Assembly (NCBI GenBank): GCA_047638695.1
Contig: JBLINY010000020.1
Location: 1-56,732, forward strand
DNA from: JAHECQ01 sp047638695
Lineage (GTDB): Bacteria > Actinomycetota > Acidimicrobiia > Acidimicrobiales > SZUA-35
DNA: 56,732 nt
Direction of reading: 5' to 3'
Shown here piece by piece: positions 24,413 to 32,447 of the stretch (within the stretch, counting starts at the first letter, position 1; every line of letters starts with the position of its first letter). The notes under the pieces are model-generated. The model did no database searches. It had not been told where the DNA came from and saw only the letters and a program-made list of their open reading frames with translations. The position numbers were made by a program, and so were the translations under genes.

Positions 24413-25384
24413 TCAGGCCGGGGTGCAGGTCGTTGATTTGGCTACGGCGACCGTCGCATTCCAGGCCGCGTCACGACTGGCCCGATCGAGCACGTGGTCG
24501 AGTTCGACCCGATGCAGCGGTCCCGTCATCTTCTTGGGGGCCGAAGCGAAGAAGTTGCCGGTGACCTCGGGCCCGAACTCGGTGGCGTCGACGTAGCGTC
24601 GTGCCGCCAGCGGGACCGATGCGGCCATACCGAGACGCTTCGGAGCACGCTTCATCACCGGCATCATGATCCGGCGCATGAAGAAGTTCGCGTTCCGTCC
24701 CGCATCCGTACCCGGCGCCGATCCCGGCGAAACGGCGTTCACGGTGACTCCATCAGGAAGCCGTTGGGCCAGCGATGAAGCCCACCAGGCGACGAACAGT
24801 TTGGCGGTGGCATAGGTCGTCGCCGGCTTGTACTTGAGCGGACCATCATGTCGGATCAGGCTGATAGCGGCTGCTTCGAGATCACCGGCAAAGTGTTTGG
24901 CTGCGTAGCTAGGGAGATCGACTGGGTTAAACGTCGGGACATCCCCGCGGGCCGCCTCGGAACCGGCGATCACGATGCGCCCGTTTGGCGCAATGAGGCA
25001 AGCCTCGAGCAAGCCCATCGTGAGCTGATGATGTCCAATGAGTGAAGAGGCGTAGGTGACCTCCACGTTTTCGCCAGTAATCACTGGGTCAGATCCGCCC
25101 ACCACGCCGGCGTTGAGAATCAGTGCGGCAATCGAGTCACCGCTGTCGACGAGCGACGCGACTGCCGCCTGCACACTGCTGGTGTGGTTCAGGTCGAGCG
25201 CGAGCGGCACAAACACATCGGAACCGGTGCGTTCTTTCATGGCGGTGGCTGCGGCCTGGGCCCGGTCGAAGGATCGCCCGGTAACGATCACGAGGCGGTA
25301 GCCGTCGTCAGCGAGATGAATGGCTGTTTCGAGGCCGAGTCCCGATGTGGCCCCAGTGACGAGAGCTGCCTTTTCTGCGTTCAT
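24413..25384 (-). CDS. Short-chain dehydrogenase/reductase, extended type
   Basis: A 323-residue SDR related to protochlorophyllide-reductase/retinol-dehydrogenase-like members. TGATSGLG (cofactor binding), ALILNAGVVGG in place of NNAG, IVIAGSEAARG with the catalytic Ser, and TYATAKLF with Tyr and Lys are present. The insert between the Ser and the YxxxK (about 35 residues, DLPSYAAKHFAGDLEAA) is characteristic of the group that acts on bulky substrates. A Cys/Ala-rich end (TVAVAKSTTCTPA) is not conserved. Its ATG is 162 bases from the start of the divergent LuxR-type gene. Confidence 0.85.
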   Translation of the reverse strand: MNAEKAALVTGATSGLGLETAIHLADDGYRLVIVTGRSFDRAQAAATAMKERTGSDVFVPLALDLNHTSSVQAAVASLVDSGDSIAALILNAGVVGGSDPVITGENVEVTYASSLIGHHQLTMGLLEACLIAPNGRIVIAGSEAARGDVPTFNPVDLPSYAAKHFAGDLEAAAISLIRHDGPLKYKPATTYATAKLFVAWWASSLAQRLPDGVTVNAVSPGSAPGTDAGRNANFFMRRIMMPVMKRAPKRLGMAASVPLAARRYVDATEFGPEVTGNFFASAPKKMTGPLHRVELDHVLDRASRDAAWNATVAVAKSTTCTPA

Positions 25385-25546
25385 GAGTGCTCCTTGATTG
25401 ATTGGTGGTTCGAGAGCCGAGTCGAATCGGACACGGCCATGTGAAGTGCCCTCATTCTGTGAATAACCACTAGCGCCGGCATCGCCCGAAGCCGTTGATC
25501 ACCCGTTCCGATACGGCCGATCCCCACGGACGGGCGATACTGCGCC

Positions 25547-27728
25547 ATGGCTGCTCGTTTCCTTCGGTCCAAAACTTTGGCACCAACGCTGCACGTCGAG
25601 TCCGTCGTACGGCATCGCCTCATCGACCATCTGTCCGAGAGCCGGGCGAGGGTTTGGCTGCTCAGTGCCCCGGCCGGCTATGGAAAGACGACACTGGTCT
25701 GCCAAGCGCTCGAATCCACGTCCGACGATGTTGCGTGACTCAGCGTCGATCGGGCCGACAACGATCCCGCCCGGTTCTGGACTCATCTTGCCGCGACAGT
25801 GCTTGGGGATGGTGTCGAGTTGGACGAGCTGGTGAACGACCTCGACGTCGATCGACTCGATGCGGTGGCCGACACCATCATGGCGAACATAGAACGGCGT
25901 AGTCACCCACTTGTTGTGGTTCTCGACGATCTTCACGAGATCAGCGATGGCGACACGATGGAGGTCCTCGGCCGGATTGTCTCGCACCTACCGGCCAACC
26001 TTCGCGTCGTCATCACGTCACGGCTGGACCCGCCGCTACCCATTGGTCGACTGCGCTCCCAGGGTGACCTGGTCGAGGTTCGGGCCCAGAATCTGGCCTT
26101 CACCGTCGATGAGGCTGGAGCAGTCTTCGTCGGACTTGACCTGCACACCGTGGGGGGAATCGTCGAGCACACCGAAGGTTGGGCCACCGCCCTGCGTCTC
26201 CTGGCGGTCTCGATGTCTGGCTCAACCGAGGCAAGTCAGGCGCTCGGAGCGGTCAGCGTGCATGGTGGCGACGTCGCCGAGTTTCTAGCGGCCGAGGCGC
26301 TGGGATCATTGCGCCCCGACCTGCAGCGGTTCCTTGTCGTGACCAGCATTGTCGATGAACTGGGACCTGATCTTGCCGATTTGCTCACTGGCAACCCTGG
26401 CAGCCTGGCGACGCTCCGCGAGCTCGCTCGATCACAGGTATTCACCGATCTTGTCGATCCCGCCACGAATACGTACCGATACCACCGACTCTTCCGTGAC
26501 TTCCTCCGCCTTCGTGCGCAGGAACTCGAGCCCGCGCTGCTTGCCGATCTCCACCAGAGCGCCGCCGACTGGTACGTGGTTCGCGAGGAACCAACGTCGG
26601 CGATCGAGCACGCCATGGAGGCCGGAAATGACGCGCTCGCGACGATGAAGCAGCACTTCAGTGCGTACGGCCAGTCCGGTCGGATGGCCACGGCCAATAT
26701 TTGGTTGGAGACCTACGGCCTCGATCGTTGCTTCAGAGATCCAGAACTCCGTCTCATCGCCGCCTGGGTTCTGTTGAACATCCGCCGATACGACGACGTC
26801 GAGCGCTGGTTGGAACTACCCGAGGGTGAGGCAGCGACCGCCGTGTACCTGACGCAGCTCCACAGCATCCGATCTCACCTGGCTCGTCATCGCGGTCTCC
26901 TCGACCTTTCGCTCCAGGAGACGACCAAGGCGCTGGAGTTCGTGCCGGCTGATCGAGAAGATCACCTGGACTATTCGTTTGTTCATGCAGCGTGCAGCAT
27001 GGCTCAGACCCTTCCCGGCGAACCCGACTTGGAGACGGCGATGGCAGCGGTATCGAACGCACGAATCGGCCATAACGTCTCATCGATGATGACCGGTTTT
27101 TCCGGCATGGCTGCCTGGGCGCTTGGAACAGAAGGCGGTCACGATGAGGCGGAGGCCTACGCCGATCAAGCACTGGCCCTCGTGACATCCCCGACCCTCG
27201 AGCGTTTCCATCAGCCGGTCACCGCACTACTGGTCAAGAGCGACGTGGCGATGAACCGTGGCCATATTGGTGATGCCGTCGAGTTCGCCGAACGGGCCGA
27301 ACGGATTGCGGTCGCGGCGATCGAACCTCTGCATACTATTCGGGCACGCTGCCAACTCGCTGTTGTCTCCCATGCCCAGGGGCATCCCGACGTTGCCCGA
27401 CGTTGGCTTCGCGAGGCAGAGGCAATCTTGGCCGACTGTGACGCACCCGAGCTCGGCGAATTGATCCGCAAGACCAGCAACGACACTCGGTTCGCCCGGG
27501 GCGACGCCGGGCTACCGGTTGAGTTGAGCGAGCGCGAGTTGGCCGTACTTCATCTCTTGCCACACGGGTTGTCACGAAAGGAACTGGGAGCGCAGCTGTT
27601 TGTCTCCGAGAACACAGCAAAGACGCATCTCACGTCACTTCGCCACAAGCTCGGCGTGAACGGCCGTGGCGACGAGATCGGTGGCACGGGCCGTCGAACT
27701 CGGCCTGCTCGATCAGCCCGAAGAGTGA
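25547..27728 (+). pseudogene. LAL/MalT-type LuxR transcriptional regulator, broken by an in-frame TGA and a 3' frameshift
   Basis: A roughly 725-codon regulator of the large ATP-binding LuxR (LAL/MalT) type. Walker A is APAGYGKTTL (residues 41-50), Walker B VVVLDDLHE, then helical-repeat region and a C-terminal LuxR helix-turn-helix (ELSERELAVLHLLPHGLS, FVSENTAKTHLTSLRHKLGV). Two lesions are visible. At 25736-25738 a TGA stands where homologues have the Trp of the 'WLSLDxxDNDP' strand (DDVA-stop-LSVDRADNDPARFW). Near 27662-27669 one extra base shifts the frame after KLGVNGR; the shifted frame continues the expected RSVARAVELGLLDQPEE and stops at 27728. The unshifted frame runs on to 27910 with no homology. 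The gene is most likely dead. Confidence 0.8.
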
Positions 27729-27746
27729 TCGTCGGCCTCGGGCGAT

Positions 27747-28097
27747 GTGTCAACTACGGGGCGACGTCATGTTGGCCTCCTGACCGCTACCACTGCTCCG
27801 TCCGATCCGAATCCAACCGCATGCAGCCGGGCCGAGCCGCCGATCGAAACCCGCATCGATCCCAGCCCGAAACGGATTCGTGTCTTCTTCGAGGGAGCGT
27901 TGATCGCTGACTCGACTGCGGCGCGCCTGGCGCACACCACGGGCCGCCATCCGCAATACCTTCTGGCGGCGGCAGATACCGAGTGGGACGATCTCGATGT
28001 CGATGACGCGGCTTCCGACCGGGACACGTTCGGGTCGTATCAATCGGTGCTTAAAAGGCGACCGAAAAGGCGTTTGGTCAGTTTCCGTAAGCGGTAA
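27747..28097 (+). pseudogene. DUF427-family protein, 3' end replaced by foreign sequence
   Basis: The middle of this frame (PKRIRVFFEGALIADST, then RHPQYLLAAADTEWDDL) matches the small DUF427 fold found widely in actinobacteria. The conserved second half of the domain is absent: homology fades after DRDTFGSYQ at about 28042, and from 28048 the DNA reads, in another frame, as part of a HigB-type toxin. The last residues of the frame (LKRRPKRRLVSFRKR) are out-of-frame higB sequence. GTG at 27747 is the first start in frame; it follows the dead LuxR gene by 18 bases. The junction marks the left edge of the acquired segment. Confidence 0.6.
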
Positions 28098-28115
28098 CTG
28101 GCGAATCGCGTTTGA

Positions 28116-28123
28116 GTTTATCG
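28116..28123. repeat. Left target-site duplication of the ISL3-family element
   Basis: GTTTATCG immediately left of the element, repeated exactly at 29549-29556. An 8-bp duplication is the hallmark of ISL3-family transposition. Confidence 0.9.
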
Positions 28124-29548
28124 GGCGCTTCGGATCTGAGCGGGGTGTTGGTGTGATTGTGGGCGAGTATCGCTGACGCGAGACAGGGGTTCTGCGACTC
28201 TGGCGGTTCTTGACGCCAACAGAATCGAGAACCCCTGTGAGCACTGATTCTACGCGCATTTGCGAGCTGCTTGTCGGCTTGCCCGATGTGAACGTCCTGG
28301 CGGTCAGCGACACTCCTGGTGCGCCGCTGGAGGTCTGGATCGAGACCCGCACCGAACGGCCAGCGTGTCCGGGCTGTGGCGGGCCGGCGGTGGTGAAGGA
28401 CCGGCCGATGGTCCGCCTGGTCGACCTCCCAGCGTTCGGGCGACCAACCGAGCTGTGTTGGCGTAAGTACCGGTGGCGATGCCTCAACAGCGACTGCGAG
28501 ACTGGCTCGTGGACTGAGCACGTGCCGTCGATCGGGTGGCCCCGATTGGCGATGACCGATCGGGCCGGGCGGTGGGTGACCCGCCAGATCGGCCAGGCTG
28601 GCCGGGCGATGAGCGATGTCGCTAACGAGTTGGGCTGCGACTGGCACACGATCAACAACACGATCCACGCGTTCGGGACACCGTTGCTCGATGACCCTGA
28701 ACGGATCGGGGAAGTCACCGCGTTGGGCCTGGACGAGACCTTGTTCTTCAAACAGGGCCGATGGAAGCGGCAACGGTGGGCGACCTCGATTGTTGACGTG
28801 GCCCGTGGCGTGTTGCTCGACATGGTCGAGGGCCGCAACGCAACGGCCCCTTGCGAGTGGCTCGACCAAAGAGAGCGGGCATGGCTCGATGCCATCAAGT
28901 ACGCGGCGCTGGATCTGTCTGGCCCCTACCGGCTGGTGTTCGACACGATGATCCCTGACGCCGTCCAGGTTGCCGATCCGTTTCACGTTGTAAAGCTCGC
29001 CAATCAGGCCCTCGACGAGGTCCGCCGTCGGGTCCAGAACGAGACGCTCGGGCATCGTGGACACAAGGACGATCCGTTGTACCGGTGCCGCAGGTTGCTG
29101 ACCAAAGCCGAGGAACGACTCGATGAGAAAGGACACTCCAAGCTGATGGGGCTCCTCGAGGCCGGCGACCCGAGAGGAGAGGTCCGCACCGCCTGGCACG
29201 CGAAAGAGCTTGTCCGCCAGCTGTATATCCACACCGATCACAAAGTCGGTCTCGAGTGGGTCACCACGTTGGCAGCCGATCTGCTAGACCAGGACTACCC
29301 GCCCGAGGTCAACCGGCTCGGCCGGACACTGCACAAATGGCGCCACCAGATCGCTGCCTGGCATCACGAGCGCACAACCAACGCGTCAACCGAGGCAGCG
29401 AACGGGCTGATCAAACGGATCAAGCGTGTCGGGTTCGGGTTCACCAACTTCGACAACTACCGGCTCCGATCCGTGCTCTACGCGGGACGCCCCAACTGGG
29501 ACCTGCTCGACACCATCACCCCACAACCCCGCTGAAAACCGAAGCGCC
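28124..29548 (+). mobile_element. Complete ISL3-family insertion sequence (1425 bp)
   Basis: The element is bounded by imperfect 22-bp terminal inverted repeats: left 28124-28145 and right 29527-29548, both beginning (inward) GGCGCTTCGG and ending AGCGGGG, with four internal mismatches or fewer. It is flanked by the exact 8-bp duplication GTTTATCG. It carries one transposase gene. Between the left repeat and the gene is a hairpin, AGGGGTTCT (28185-28193) pairing with AGAACCCCT (28228-28236), which would bury the start region in read-through transcripts. The insertion lies inside a higB fragment. Confidence 0.92.
28237..29535 (+). CDS. ISL3-family transposase
   Basis: A 432-residue ISL3 (IS204/IS1001/IS1096/IS1165-type) transposase. 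Order: N-terminal zinc-binding region (CPGCGGPAVVKDRP, then CLNSDCE), helix-turn-helix, and the DDE catalytic core, with LGLDETLFFK (first Asp), VADPFHVVKLAN (second Asp, the family's DxFHV signature) and STEAANGLIKRIKRVGFGF (Glu). Full length and intact, so the element may be active. GTG at 28237 is chosen because it directly follows the hairpin and gives the typical N-terminus; TTG at 28210 is an alternative inside the hairpin loop. Confidence 0.93.
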   Translation: MSTDSTRICELLVGLPDVNVLAVSDTPGAPLEVWIETRTERPACPGCGGPAVVKDRPMVRLVDLPAFGRPTELCWRKYRWRCLNSDCETGSWTEHVPSIGWPRLAMTDRAGRWVTRQIGQAGRAMSDVANELGCDWHTINNTIHAFGTPLLDDPERIGEVTALGLDETLFFKQGRWKRQRWATSIVDVARGVLLDMVEGRNATAPCEWLDQRERAWLDAIKYAALDLSGPYRLVFDTMIPDAVQVADPFHVVKLANQALDEVRRRVQNETLGHRGHKDDPLYRCRRLLTKAEERLDEKGHSKLMGLLEAGDPRGEVRTAWHAKELVRQLYIHTDHKVGLEWVTTLAADLLDQDYPPEVNRLGRTLHKWRHQIAAWHHERTTNASTEAANGLIKRIKRVGFGFTNFDNYRLRSVLYAGRPNWDLLDTITPQPR

Positions 29549-29556
29549 GTTTATCG
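29549..29556. repeat. Right target-site duplication of the ISL3-family element
   Basis: Exact second copy of GTTTATCG (see 28116-28123). Confidence 0.9.
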
Positions 29557-29596
29557 ACGGCAACGTCTGTATCGTCAACTACGAGGATTATCACTA

Positions 29597-29889
29597 ATGG
29601 CTATGCACAACCCCCACATCCAGGTGAGTTTATCCAAGCAACCTATATGGAGCCGTTTGGCCTTAGCTGCCGCTATTTGGCGGAGCAACTAGATGTGGCC
29701 GCATCCACGCTCAATAGAGTCTTGAAAAAGCAAAGTGGCGTTAGTCCGGAGATGGCGCTGCGTCTTTCCAAGGCATTGGGCCGCAGCCCTGAGAGCTGGC
29801 TAATCATGCAGGACGCATATGATCTCTTCCAAGCGAAGAAGGGTGTAAAACTTAATCGCGTCCAACGGGTCAGTCTTGATGCCGCGTAA
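29597..29889 (+). pseudogene. higA: HigA-family antitoxin, frameshifted in a C run near its start
   Basis: The ATG at 29597 overlaps the higB stop and begins MAMHNP, exactly as HigA antitoxins of proteobacterial cassettes do, but after five C at 29611-29615 the frame goes off. With one more C the sequence would read HNPPHPGEFIQATYMEPFGL and join the long downstream frame without a break. That frame holds the HigA XRE helix-turn-helix (YLAEQLDVAASTLNRVLKKQ, SPEMALRLSKALGRSPESW) and ends VKLNRVQRVSLDAA. An internal ATG at 29647 would still give an 80-residue protein with the whole HTH. The stop codon lies in the attC-like site, as in integron cassettes. Confidence 0.78.
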
Positions 29890-29925
29890 CAAGTACAAGC
29901 AAACGGACTGGCGTAAGCGTTATGT
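29884..29925. other. Integron attC-like recombination site (degenerate, short)
   Basis: R''-like GCGTAAC (29884-29890) followed by AAGTACAAGC, then GCGTAAGC and R'-like GTTATGT (29919-29925). The arms are partly complementary (AAC...TAC...C against their reverse complements). It begins at the higA stop codon, as cassette attC sites do. At 42 bp it is shorter than usual attC sites, so it is degenerate or internally deleted. The R' heptamer is the exact reverse complement of the R'' heptamer of the next site (30304-30310), the rule expected for the two ends of one cassette. Confidence 0.5.
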
Positions 29926-29943
29926 GACCTTGGAGGTATCGAA

Positions 29944-30294
29944 ATGACTAGTACCAATGGCGAGATGTCTCCACGTGGAACGGCAATAGCGCGTTACAAG
30001 GCGCGAGCGAACGCTGAGGGCGCATCCGCGTGGGCTGATGTGTCCTGTGCGTCAAGTATTCGAATGCACATACCTAAGTTTGAAATTGAGGCAGTCGGCG
30101 CAGAGGAAATCGATTCAAAGGTTTTCGGATTACTCGCATCGGCCGGCATACAGCAAGAACTGATAGAAATTCATGAGCACGGGCCCTATGTTACGTGCTA
30201 TCTGCGCGTGTCCGATGGAAGTATTGAATGGGACTCTGTCGAAGTGTTTCTGTTTGACGAGAATGCTTGTGTCGCCGAGATTTGGGCTCTTTAA
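29944..30294 (+). CDS. Small cassette-borne protein, possibly NTF2/SnoaL-like fold
   Basis: A 116-residue protein with a strong ribosome site (GGAGGT, 9 bases before the ATG) and lower GC and different codon use from the chromosome around it. The C-terminal strands (PYVTCYLRVSDGSIEWDSVEVF, here first 12 residues PYVTCYLRVSDG, and the end CVAEIWAL) resemble the last strands of NTF2/SnoaL-like proteins, a fold seen in other integron cassettes, but the N-terminal half gives no clear match. It is flanked by attC-like sequences whose outer heptamers are complementary, so I read 29920-30328 as one gene cassette. Function unknown. Confidence 0.65.
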   Translation: MTSTNGEMSPRGTAIARYKARANAEGASAWADVSCASSIRMHIPKFEIEAVGAEEIDSKVFGLLASAGIQQELIEIHEHGPYVTCYLRVSDGSIEWDSVEVFLFDENACVAEIWAL

Positions 30295-30299
30295 AGTGC

Positions 30300-30328
30300 G
30301 GTCACATAACAAGGCCAGGCAGTGCGCT
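30300..30328. other. Partial attC-like site, cut by the IS3-family element
   Basis: GGTCACATAAC at 30300-30310 is the exact reverse complement of GTTATGTGACC at 29919-29929, an 11-bp match covering the cassette's R'' and R' boxes. It continues AAGGCCAGGCAGTGCGCT, as the left half of an attC, and stops at the left end of the IS3 element. The right half (a GTTRRRY core) is not found on the far side of the element. An alternative is that the 11-bp inverted pair marks a small non-integron element. Confidence 0.45.
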
Positions 30329-30382
30329 TGATTCGCCCTGGGATCCATGGAGTCTCTCGACCTTTGAAAGAGGATGAGAGCT

Positions 30383-30721
30383 ATGAATACAGATGTGAAG
30401 CGCAAGCCGACAACGAAGCGGTACTCGCCTGAGGAGAAAGAGCGTGCGGTGCGGATGGTGTTGCAGCTCCGCAAAGAGCTGGGTACCAAGCAGGGCACGG
30501 TGAAGCGTGTCGCTGACCAGTGCCAGATTGGGGTCGAGTCGCTGCGGTCCTGGGTCAAGCAGCACGAGATCGATCACGGCGACCGCGCCGGGGTCTCCAC
30601 CGCTGAGGCTGCACGGATCAAAGAACTCGAGCAGGAAAACAAAGAGCTGCGTCGGGCGAACTCGATCCTGGAGTCTGCTTCAGCTTTTTTCGCGGCGGAG
30701 CTCGACCGCCCATCGAAGTGA
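30383..30721 (+). CDS. IS3-family transposase OrfA
   Basis: A 112-residue DNA-binding subunit: KRYSPEEKERAVRMVLQL and VADQCQIGVESLRSWVKQ form the HTH_Tnp_1 helix-turn-helix, followed by a leucine-zipper-like coiled coil (RIKELEQENKELRRANSIL). ATG at 30383 has AGAGGA 8 bases upstream; ATG at 30374 has no spacing. The 3' end has a run of six T (30685-30690) followed by C, a likely slippery site for -1 frameshifting into orfB to make the OrfAB transposase. Confidence 0.9.
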   Translation: MNTDVKRKPTTKRYSPEEKERAVRMVLQLRKELGTKQGTVKRVADQCQIGVESLRSWVKQHEIDHGDRAGVSTAEAARIKELEQENKELRRANSILESASAFFAAELDRPSK

Positions 30722-31644
30722 TCGTCGGCTACATCGACGAACACCGTGACGAGTTCGGAATCGAGCCGATCTGCCGTGTCCTCACCGAGGCCGGCGCCAA
30801 GATCGCTCCGAGCACCTACCACGCCAGCAAGTCCCGCCCGATGTCAGCCCGAGCGGCACGCGACACAGTGCTGCTGCCGTTGCTGATGGCGTTGTGGGTG
30901 ACCAACAAGAAGGTCTACGGGGCCCACAAGCTCTGGAAAGCTGCTCGTCGTGACGGGCACGACATCGGCAGAGACCAGGTCGCCCGCCTCATGCGGGAGC
31001 TGGGGATCCGCGGGATCACCAGGCGAGGGAACCGGGTGTTCACCACCCGCCAAGACCGCACCAACGTGAGGGCGATCGATCTGGTGAAACGCAAGTTCAC
31101 TGCGGCCAGCCCAGATCGCCTCTGGGTCACCGACATCACCTACGTCAAGACTCGTGCCGGCACGGCGTATGTGTGTTTCATCGTCGATGTCTACTCCCGC
31201 GCGATCGTGGGGTGGCGGGTCGCTGGGCACATGAAAACGTCGATGGTCCTCGACGCGTTGGAGATGGCGAGACGCTCACGAGGTGGGCAACGCCTTGAAG
31301 GGCTGATCGCCCATTCCGATGCCGGGAGCCAGTTCACGGCGCTTCGGTTCACCGAACGCCTGGATGAACTCGGGGCACGACCGAGCATCGGCACGGTGGC
31401 TGATTCCTACGACAACGCCCTGGCCGAAAACGTCAACGGCCTCTACAAAGCCGAGTGCGTCTACGGGCCTGACACCACCGGATGGGACGGTGTTGGCGAC
31501 CTCGAGCTCGCGACCTTGTCCTGGGTCCATTGGTGGAACAACGACCGTCTCCACACCCATTGCGAAGACATCCCGCCAGCCGAATACGAAGCCGCGTACT
31601 ATGCGGCCAACGAACCCTCCCCGACTGGGGTTGGAAACCAATAA
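30718..31644 (+). CDS. IS3-family transposase OrfB (rve integrase core)
   Basis: A 308-residue catalytic subunit. An N-terminal HTH_21 region (VTNKKVYGAHKLWKAARRDG, RDQVARLMRELGIRG) precedes the DDE core: WVTDITYVKT (first Asp), LIAHSDAGSQFTA (second Asp) and DNALAENVNGLYKAE (Glu, with the IS3 N-x3-E pattern). The GTG start overlaps the orfA stop (GTGA), but the functional product is probably the OrfAB fusion. All catalytic residues are intact, so the element may be mobile. Confidence 0.92.
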   Translation: MIVGYIDEHRDEFGIEPICRVLTEAGAKIAPSTYHASKSRPMSARAARDTVLLPLLMALWVTNKKVYGAHKLWKAARRDGHDIGRDQVARLMRELGIRGITRRGNRVFTTRQDRTNVRAIDLVKRKFTAASPDRLWVTDITYVKTRAGTAYVCFIVDVYSRAIVGWRVAGHMKTSMVLDALEMARRSRGGQRLEGLIAHSDAGSQFTALRFTERLDELGARPSIGTVADSYDNALAENVNGLYKAECVYGPDTTGWDGVGDLELATLSWVHWWNNDRLHTHCEDIPPAEYEAAYYAANEPSPTGVGNQ

Positions 31645-31678
31645 GCAGAGCCTCCATCAAACCCAGGGCGATTCAGCT

Positions 31679-32309
31679 CCTTTCGGTCGCTTCGATTGGC
31701 TGCCGCCTCATGAACCGTCATTCCGTGATGCCACAAGATCGAACCCCGCGGCACCTCTACCCTTTGCGGACCGACTCCAGCGAGCGCCGGATCACTCAAG
31801 ATGTCGCACGGGTCGTTCATCAGATCGACCACATCCAGCGCTCCGGCAAGGTGCGAACCAGGAACATACCCGAGGGCACCGTCGGCCTCGGTCGATCCGT
31901 CGAACGGGATCCAGGCCGAGACCAGGGGAGCATCGCCTATGGGCCACAAGGGGGCATCCTGATGGGGGTCGGTAATACGACCGCCGGGCTCCTTGTAGAG
32001 GGCTTGGTCCTGCCAGAGCAGCACCGACTCGACACCCAACAGCTCGGTGGCTGCCTGAGCCAGAGCCGGGTGAAACGTCAGCGGCGCTACAGCTGGATCG
32101 GTTTCCCAAAGTCGCATGCATTGAATGAACGACTGCTCGTAGGCCGGCTTCTCGGCCAGTGTTCGCTGATCATCCAATGTCCGTTGAGTCACCGCTGCGT
32201 CAACCGCCTCGGCGTAATGGTCGAGCTCTTCTGAGGAGAGCAACCCCGGGGTCACAACGAAGCCGTTTGTGGAGAACTCACTCACCTGACGAGGGTCCAG
32301 AATGGTCAC
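31679..32309 (-). pseudogene. Phytanoyl-CoA dioxygenase (PhyH) family protein, 3'-truncated at the IS3 element
   Basis: A Fe(II)/2-oxoglutarate dioxygenase of the PhyH family from ATG 32309. The iron-binding H116-x-D118 is in TDPHQDAPLW, the jelly-roll strands VSAWIPFDGSTEADGALGYVP (first part VSAWIPFDGS) and GSILWHHGMTVH with the second iron His200 follow. Homology stops after AANRSDRK, exactly at the right end of the IS3 element; the frame then reads into the inverted repeat (ELNRPGF) and ends inside it. The Arg that binds the 2-oxoglutarate carboxylate and the last strands are missing, so the enzyme is probably inactive. This marks the right edge of the acquired segment. Confidence 0.8.
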
Positions 32310-32447
32310 GGCTGAGACCTAACTTGGCCCCGGACGCGGCATCGCCGCTCTGCGAAGATCGGGCGCCTCAAGCTTCTCGGCCGATGAGATTTGGGCGGCT
32401 GGAAGCGCAATATGCCTAGCATGCACTATTCGAAAAAGGGGGCCGAA

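Larger units (their letters stand above)
28048..29597 (+). pseudogene. higB: higB toxin fragment, 5'-truncated and split by an ISL3-family insertion
   Basis: Reading 28048-28123 and then 29557-29597 across the insertion sequence gives a continuous HigB/RelE-type C-terminus: LKGDRKGVWSVSVSGNW, then RIAFEFIDGN, then VCIVNYEDYH and TAA. LKGDRKG, SGNWR and YEDYH are hallmark segments of HigB mRNA interferases that cleave translated mRNA on the ribosome. The N-terminal 50-60 residues are missing; upstream is DUF427 sequence. The final TAA overlaps the ATG of higA (TAATG), the usual higBA coupling. Two independent events disabled the toxin: loss of its 5' part and the IS insertion. Confidence 0.8.
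30329..31675 (+). mobile_element. Complete IS3-family insertion sequence (1347 bp)
   Basis: The ends are 29-bp imperfect inverted repeats, left 30329-30357 and right 31647-31675, both starting TGA(T/A)TCGCCCTGGG as expected for IS3 elements (terminal TG...CA). GCT occurs directly outside both ends (30326-30328 and 31676-31678), compatible with a 3-bp target duplication. Two overlapping genes, orfA and orfB, are in the -1 relation that yields OrfAB by frameshifting. Its left flank is cassette DNA and its right flank is a cut phyH gene. Confidence 0.9.

Noticed and set aside
25736..25738. TGA reassigned to Trp in this organism
   Set aside because: TGA is the normal terminator of many intact genes here (for example at 5173-5175 and 11228-11230), so a code change is excluded; the two internal TGAs are local events.
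29919..30310. A small MITE-like element bounded by the 11-bp inverted pair
   Set aside because: Kept as an alternative but not preferred: there is no target duplication outside the pair, and the left copy forms the end of a site that begins at the higA stop, as an attC would.
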